Assembly: GCF_001905655.1 (NCBI RefSeq)
Contig: NZ_JMHT01000005.1
Location: 62,001 to 126,000 of the forward strand
Reading direction: 5' to 3'
Source of the DNA: Mycobacterium sp. ST-F2
GTDB taxonomy: Bacteria > Actinomycetota > Actinomycetes > Mycobacteriales > Mycobacteriaceae
Length of the DNA: 64,000 nt
Below the pieces are notes generated by a model. It was given only the letters and a program-made list of their open reading frames with translations. It searched no databases and was not told where the DNA came from. The translations under genes were made by a program, and so were the position numbers. Below, in pieces: positions 59,439-64,000 of this stretch. Positions within the stretch are counted from its first letter, which is position 1. Each line of letters begins with the position of its first letter.

Positions 59439-59451
59439 ATAAGGGGTGGCG

Positions 59452-60639
59452 ATGAGGACGCCGGTGATCGTCGTGGCTGGTCAGGGCCCGACCGGATACG
59501 TGACCGAGGAACTAGTGAAGGTGCCGGGCACCGTGCTCGTGGAGCATCAGTTCGACGGCCACGTCGTTCGCCGTCGCACCATCACCGCGCCGCACGGCGT
59601 CGTCAACGAGACCGAAGCGGCGCTGGAACTGGCCCACGGCTGCGTGTCCTGCACGGTCCGCAACGATCTGCTGATCTACCTGCGCCTGCTGCACCGGCGT
59701 GACGACGTCCAGCGGATCGTCGTGCACCTCGAGCCGTGGATGGAGCCTGAACCGATCTGCTGGGCCATCAACCACGTTCGGGTTCACGTCGGTCCCGGCT
59801 ACATCGATGGGCCGGCCGCGCGCGACGTCGTCATCGCCGGGGTGGTGACATGCATCGAGGCCGCCGACTGGCTCACCGACGCACTGGGCGACGACGAACT
59901 GCCCGACGGTCGGACCGTCGCTCAGGTGGCGGTGGGGCAGGCCGAGTTCGCCGACGTCCTCGTGGTGACCCACGCCGAGCCCGTGCTGCTCGCGGTGTGT
60001 CGCCGGCTGGCGCCGCGGGCGCAGCTCGTCACCGAGCCCGCCATGGTCGAGGGCGCGTTGCGCACCTTGTGGCCCGACGCCCGGCTGGGCCGCGCCGACG
60101 AGCCGCACGGACCGCTGCTGGCCGGGCAGCCCAGTCTCAAACCCGAAGGGCCCGTGCAGATTGTCGAATTCAACGCGCGCCGGCCGTTTCACCCCGAACG
60201 CCTGCACGACGCCATCGACCACCTGCTCGACGGCGTGATCCGGACCCGCGGCCGGATTTGGCTGGCCAACCGGCCCGACCATGTCATGTGGCTGGAGTCG
60301 GCCGGCGGCGGGCTGCGCGTCAGCAATGCCGGCCGGTGGATCGCCGCGATGACCGTCAGTGACACGGCCTACCTGGACCGCGAGCGGCGTGCGATGGCAG
60401 ACCTGATGTGGGACAACGAATTCGGAGACCGGCACACCGCGATGACGATCCTGGTGTGCGGCGCCCGGCCCGACGACGTGACGGCCGCACTGGACGGCGC
60501 CCTGCTCACCGACGACGAGTTCGCCGCGCGCGGCACCTGGGGTGGCTACCCGGATCCGTTCGGGGACTCGCATCAGGAACCGTGCACCGCCGGCGACGTG
60601 ACCGTCGTCGGTGACGGCACCGATCACGGCGCGGCGTGA
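59452..60639 (+). CDS. mrf: Ribosome-hibernation-factor-recruiting GTPase-like protein (COG0523)
   Basis: A 395-residue protein of the CobW/COG0523 G3E group placed divergent from the zinc-free ribosomal protein operon and behind its own Zur box, the position of the mycobacterial factor Mrf that recruits the hibernation factor MPY to ribosomes in zinc starvation. The N-terminus [19 protein letters not shown] replaces the usual Walker A (GxxGxGKT), so nucleotide binding is in doubt. The metal motif [10 protein letters not shown] is a variant of CxCC. The C-terminal CobW_C domain (about 240-370) has [42 protein letters not shown]. Start ATG 59452 has AAGGGG upstream. The Mrf name rests on position and family, from memory of the M. 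smegmatis work. Confidence 0.82.
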   Translation: MRTPVIVVAGQGPTGYVTEELVKVPGTVLVEHQFDGHVVRRRTITAPHGVVNETEAALELAHGCVSCTVRNDLLIYLRLLHRRDDVQRIVVHLEPWMEPEPICWAINHVRVHVGPGYIDGPAARDVVIAGVVTCIEAADWLTDALGDDELPDGRTVAQVAVGQAEFADVLVVTHAEPVLLAVCRRLAPRAQLVTEPAMVEGALRTLWPDARLGRADEPHGPLLAGQPSLKPEGPVQIVEFNARRPFHPERLHDAIDHLLDGVIRTRGRIWLANRPDHVMWLESAGGGLRVSNAGRWIAAMTVSDTAYLDRERRAMADLMWDNEFGDRHTAMTILVCGARPDDVTAALDGALLTDDEFAARGTWGGYPDPFGDSHQEPCTAGDVTVVGDGTDHGAA

Positions 60640-60698
60640 GTCGTTCCGGACTCGATAGCCAAACGCCTTGATAACGAGGCGATCACGCCGGGTGTTGA

Positions 60699-61931
<1,233 letters not shown>

Positions 61932-61950
61932 ATCGGCAAGACTTCAAGCC

Positions 61951-63000
61951 GTGCAGACGACGATCATCCACGGCCCGGGCGACATTCGACTCGAGGAGCG
62001 CCCCGATCCGCAGATTCAATCACCGGGCGACGCAGTGGTCCGGGTGGTGCGGACCTGCGTGTGCGGCTCGGACTTGTGGTCGTACCGCGGGGTGCGTCCG
62101 ACGCCGGTGCCGCACCCGATCGGGCATGAGTTCATCGGGATCGTGGAAGCCGTTGGCGCCGAGGTCAACACCGTGCGCGTCGGGGATTTCGTCATCTCGC
62201 CGTTCACCGACAGCGACGGCACCTGCGTGCACTGCCGCAACGGGATCACGACCTCGTGCGTCAACTTCGGCGTCTGGGGCGGCACCGCCAAGACCGGCGA
62301 GGCGCTCGACGGGGCGCAAGGGCAATACGTCCGGGTGCCCTTCGCCGACGGCACCCTGGTCACCGTGCCGGACTCGCCCGACGCCGAGCTGTACCCGCAC
62401 CTGCTGACCCTTGCCGACGTCATGGCCACCGGCCATCACGCCGCCCGCTCGGGCAATGTGCAGCCGGGTGCCAGCGTGGTGGTCGTGGGCGACGGCGCCG
62501 TCGGGCTGTGCGCGGTGCTGGCATCGAAACGCCTTGGAGCCGAGCGGATCATCGCGATGTCGCGACACGAAGACCGGCAGAACCTGGCCCGCGACTTCGG
62601 CGCGACCGACATCGTCGCCGAACGCGGCGAGGACGGGATCGCCGCGATCGAGGAACTGCTCGGCGGTATCGGCGCTGACTCGGTGCTGGAGTGCGTCGGC
62701 ACGAAGGATTCGATGCGCCAGGCACTCGGGGCGGTCCGCCCGGGCGGTTCTCTGGGGTTCGTCGGCGTGCCGGCCGGCGCGCCCGAGTTGCCGATGCAGC
62801 AACTGTTCAGCACCAACATCCACGTCGCGGGCGGGATCGCGCCTGTCCGGCCATATCTTGATGACCTGCTGCCTGACGTGCTGTCCGGCGCCATCGCGCC
62901 CGGCCGGGTTTTCGACCTGGCCCTGCCTCTGGCTCAGGTCGCCGACGCGTACACCGCGATGGATCAGCGCACGGCCATCAAGGTGCTGCTCGAGCCCTGA
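61951..63000 (+). CDS. Zinc-dependent alcohol dehydrogenase (MDR family)
   Basis: A 349-residue medium-chain dehydrogenase. Catalytic zinc ligands are the Cys of CVCGSDLWSY and the His-Glu of IGHEFIG. The structural-zinc lobe reads DSDGTCVHCRNGITTSCVN, where three of the usual four Cys remain and the first is Asp. The nucleotide-binding site is VVVVGDGAVGLCAVLASKRLGAERIIAMSRHEDR, whose Ser/Arg after beta-2 suggests NADP(H). GTG 61951 begins the fold 19 bases after the Ag85 stop. Substrate unknown. Confidence 0.9.
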   Translation: MQTTIIHGPGDIRLEERPDPQIQSPGDAVVRVVRTCVCGSDLWSYRGVRPTPVPHPIGHEFIGIVEAVGAEVNTVRVGDFVISPFTDSDGTCVHCRNGITTSCVNFGVWGGTAKTGEALDGAQGQYVRVPFADGTLVTVPDSPDAELYPHLLTLADVMATGHHAARSGNVQPGASVVVVGDGAVGLCAVLASKRLGAERIIAMSRHEDRQNLARDFGATDIVAERGEDGIAAIEELLGGIGADSVLECVGTKDSMRQALGAVRPGGSLGFVGVPAGAPELPMQQLFSTNIHVAGGIAPVRPYLDDLLPDVLSGAIAPGRVFDLALPLAQVADAYTAMDQRTAIKVLLEP

Positions 63001-63060
63001 TCACATCCACTGGGCGGCTCGCGAGTGGGACAGACAGTCTCGCTCGACTACCCTTTGGGC

Positions 63061-63123
63061 GTGATGTTTCCGGTGGGCTCTGAGGCGCGGTATGCCGCCC
63101 AGCTGATCGGACGTTTCCGTTGA
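63061..63123 (+). CDS. Possible 20-codon leader ORF before the transporter
   Basis: A short frame GTG-ATG-TTT... encodes MMFPVGSEARYAAQLIGRFR and stops at a TGA that overlaps the TTG start of the transporter (TTGA). A TACCCT hexamer lies seven bases before the GTG, so a leaderless mRNA could begin here. Short leaderless ORFs with stop/start overlap are common in mycobacteria and can couple or attenuate the next gene. No homology supports it. Confidence 0.3.
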   Translation: MMFPVGSEARYAAQLIGRFR

Positions 63124-64000
63124 TCCAACACGGACTGGTGGTGCTCTTCGCACTGTGCGCCGCGGTGTGTGCCGCCGTCGGCATCGTGGTGCGCCAGCGC
63201 GCGACCATCGATGTGCCGCCGGAGCACGGCGTCAGCGTCGTCATGCTGTCGACGCTGCTGAGCCGGCGACTGTGGTGGGCGGGTACGGGCGCGGCTGTCG
63301 CCGGCTATGTCTTCCAGGCGCTGGCCCTGGCGCACGGCTCTCTTCTGGTGGTGCAACCCCTGCTGGTTTCGGCACTGCTGTTCGCCCTGCCGTTGAGCGC
63401 GCGTCAGGCGCATCGCAGGGTGACGCGCGGCGAGTGGCTGTGGGCTGGACTCCTGACCATCGGGCTCGCCGGATTCGTGGTGCTGGCCCGCCCCGAACGT
63501 GACGAACATCTGGCCTCACCGGTCGTTATCGCGCTGGTGGCCGCGGTGTGCGCGGCGGTGATCATCGGGTGCGTACTGCTGGCGCTGCGGTGCAGCGGCT
63601 GGTTGCGCGCGGTGCTGCTGGCAGTCGGCGTCGGCGTGCTGTTCGGTGTCGTCGCAGTGGTCACCAAGATCTTCATGGCGATTCTCCAACATCGCGGTTG
63701 GCTGGGCCTGCTGACGACGCCGGCGCCGTACCTGCTGATCATTCTGGGCGCCGTGGCGACGGTGCTGCAGCAGTCCGCGTTCCATGCCGGCGCCCTGCAG
63801 ACGTCGGTGCCGACCATGCTCGTGCTGGAGCCGGTGGTCGCCGTCGTGCTCGGTGCTCTGGTGCTGGGCGAAGGCTTCGACACCACCGGGGCCGAGGCTG
63901 TGGCACTCGTGGTGTCCATCGGTGCCATGGCGGCGGCGACCATCGCGCTGGGCCGCGACGAGGGCGCGTACGAAACGCAGGCGGGCACCAAGGTGGCCCC
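63120..64000 (+). CDS. DMT-family membrane transporter, C-terminus cut by window edge
   Basis: An open frame from TTG 63120 to the end of the window gives at least 293 residues without a stop. It has about nine to ten hydrophobic helices, for example GLVVLFALCAAVCAAVGIVV, VVQPLLVSALLFALPL, AVLLAVGVGVLFGVVAVVTK and MLVLEPVVAVVLGALVLGEG. The last segment (LEP ... LGALVLGE) is a conserved feature of EamA/DMT permeases. It resembles the mycobacterial DMT transporters without a known substrate. Frame continuity and the conserved helices support it although the start is uncertain; GTG 63138 is an alternative. Confidence 0.75.
   Translation, partial: MIQHGLVVLFALCAAVCAAVGIVVRQRATIDVPPEHGVSVVMLSTLLSRRLWWAGTGAAVAGYVFQALALAHGSLLVVQPLLVSALLFALPLSARQAHRRVTRGEWLWAGLLTIGLAGFVVLARPERDEHLASPVVIALVAAVCAAVIIGCVLLALRCSGWLRAVLLAVGVGVLFGVVAVVTKIFMAILQHRGWLGLLTTPAPYLLIILGAVATVLQQSAFHAGALQTSVPTMLVLEPVVAVVLGALVLGEGFDTTGAEAVALVVSIGAMAAATIALGRDEGAYETQAGTKVA

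Noticed and set aside
63404..63991. Minus-strand Ser/Thr/Ala-rich frame near the right edge
   Set aside because: Reverse strand of the DMT transporter, whose helices are evident on the plus strand.

Overview
The window is a high-GC actinobacterial chromosome segment, almost certainly from a rapidly growing Mycobacterium (Mycolicibacterium). The diagnostic content is a complete yrbEAB-mceABCDEF locus with Mce-associated membrane proteins, a PecA-type aspartic protease, an antigen-85-family mycolyltransferase, an Ami1-type amidase, the mycobacterial-type methylenetetrahydrofolate reductase, a 13E12-repeat HNH protein and a Zur-controlled cysteine-free ribosomal protein operon. GTG starts and apparently leaderless transcripts (a TANNNT -10 box about 6-7 nt before the start codon) are frequent, as known for mycobacteria.

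Layout. 1-5.5 kb: end of an amino-acid permease, an L,D-transpeptidase, an Ala/Pro-rich secreted protein, small stress/NTF2-like proteins, and a divergent TetR/SDR pair whose start codons overlap inside a palindrome, followed by a lipoprotein hydrolase. 5.5-12.6 kb: acyl-CoA dehydrogenase with its divergent TetR (four AGTACT boxes between), a secreted glycoside hydrolase, a DUF445 membrane protein, a PecA-like protease and a remnant of an alkylsulfatase gene. 12.7-23.6 kb: one long mce operon (two permeases, six Mce proteins, two Mas proteins, one secreted CAP-like protein), mostly with overlapping stop and start codons. 23.6-36.4 kb: membrane adenylate cyclase, F420-dependent oxidoreductase/NTF2 pair divergent from a PadR-AraC regulator pair, methyltransferase, lipoproteins, two tandem paralogous small secreted proteins, a 2-keto-acid decarboxylase, hydrolase, MTHFR, and a MarR regulator divergent from a small secreted protein. 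36.4-49 kb: HrpA helicase, DUF1214 protein with TetR, sulfotransferase, CocE/NonD hydrolase, Ami1 amidase, a YWTD propeller gene with a 3' frameshift, an SDR and a flavoprotein. 49-56.9 kb: acyl-CoA carboxyltransferase, SRPBCC protein, serine hydrolase, nitrobindin-like protein, methyltransferase, SOS-box-preceded 13E12 protein, TesB thioesterase and rhomboid protease. 57.0-58.3 kb: a zeta-toxin/antitoxin module of lower GC, probably acquired. 58.4-60.6 kb: the zinc-starvation locus (rpmB2-rpmG2-rpsN2-rpsR2 divergent from mrf with two Zur boxes). 60.7-64 kb: Ag85-family protein, alcohol dehydrogenase and the start of a DMT transporter.

How the genes work together: the clear functional units are the mce lipid importer, the zinc-response ribosome remodelling locus, and several divergent regulator/target pairs with visible inverted-repeat operators. 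Many convergent gene pairs overlap at their stops; others are separated by strong hairpins. No tRNA, rRNA, CRISPR array, intact insertion sequence or phage was recognised. No stretch over 300 bases lacks a gene or gene remnant.
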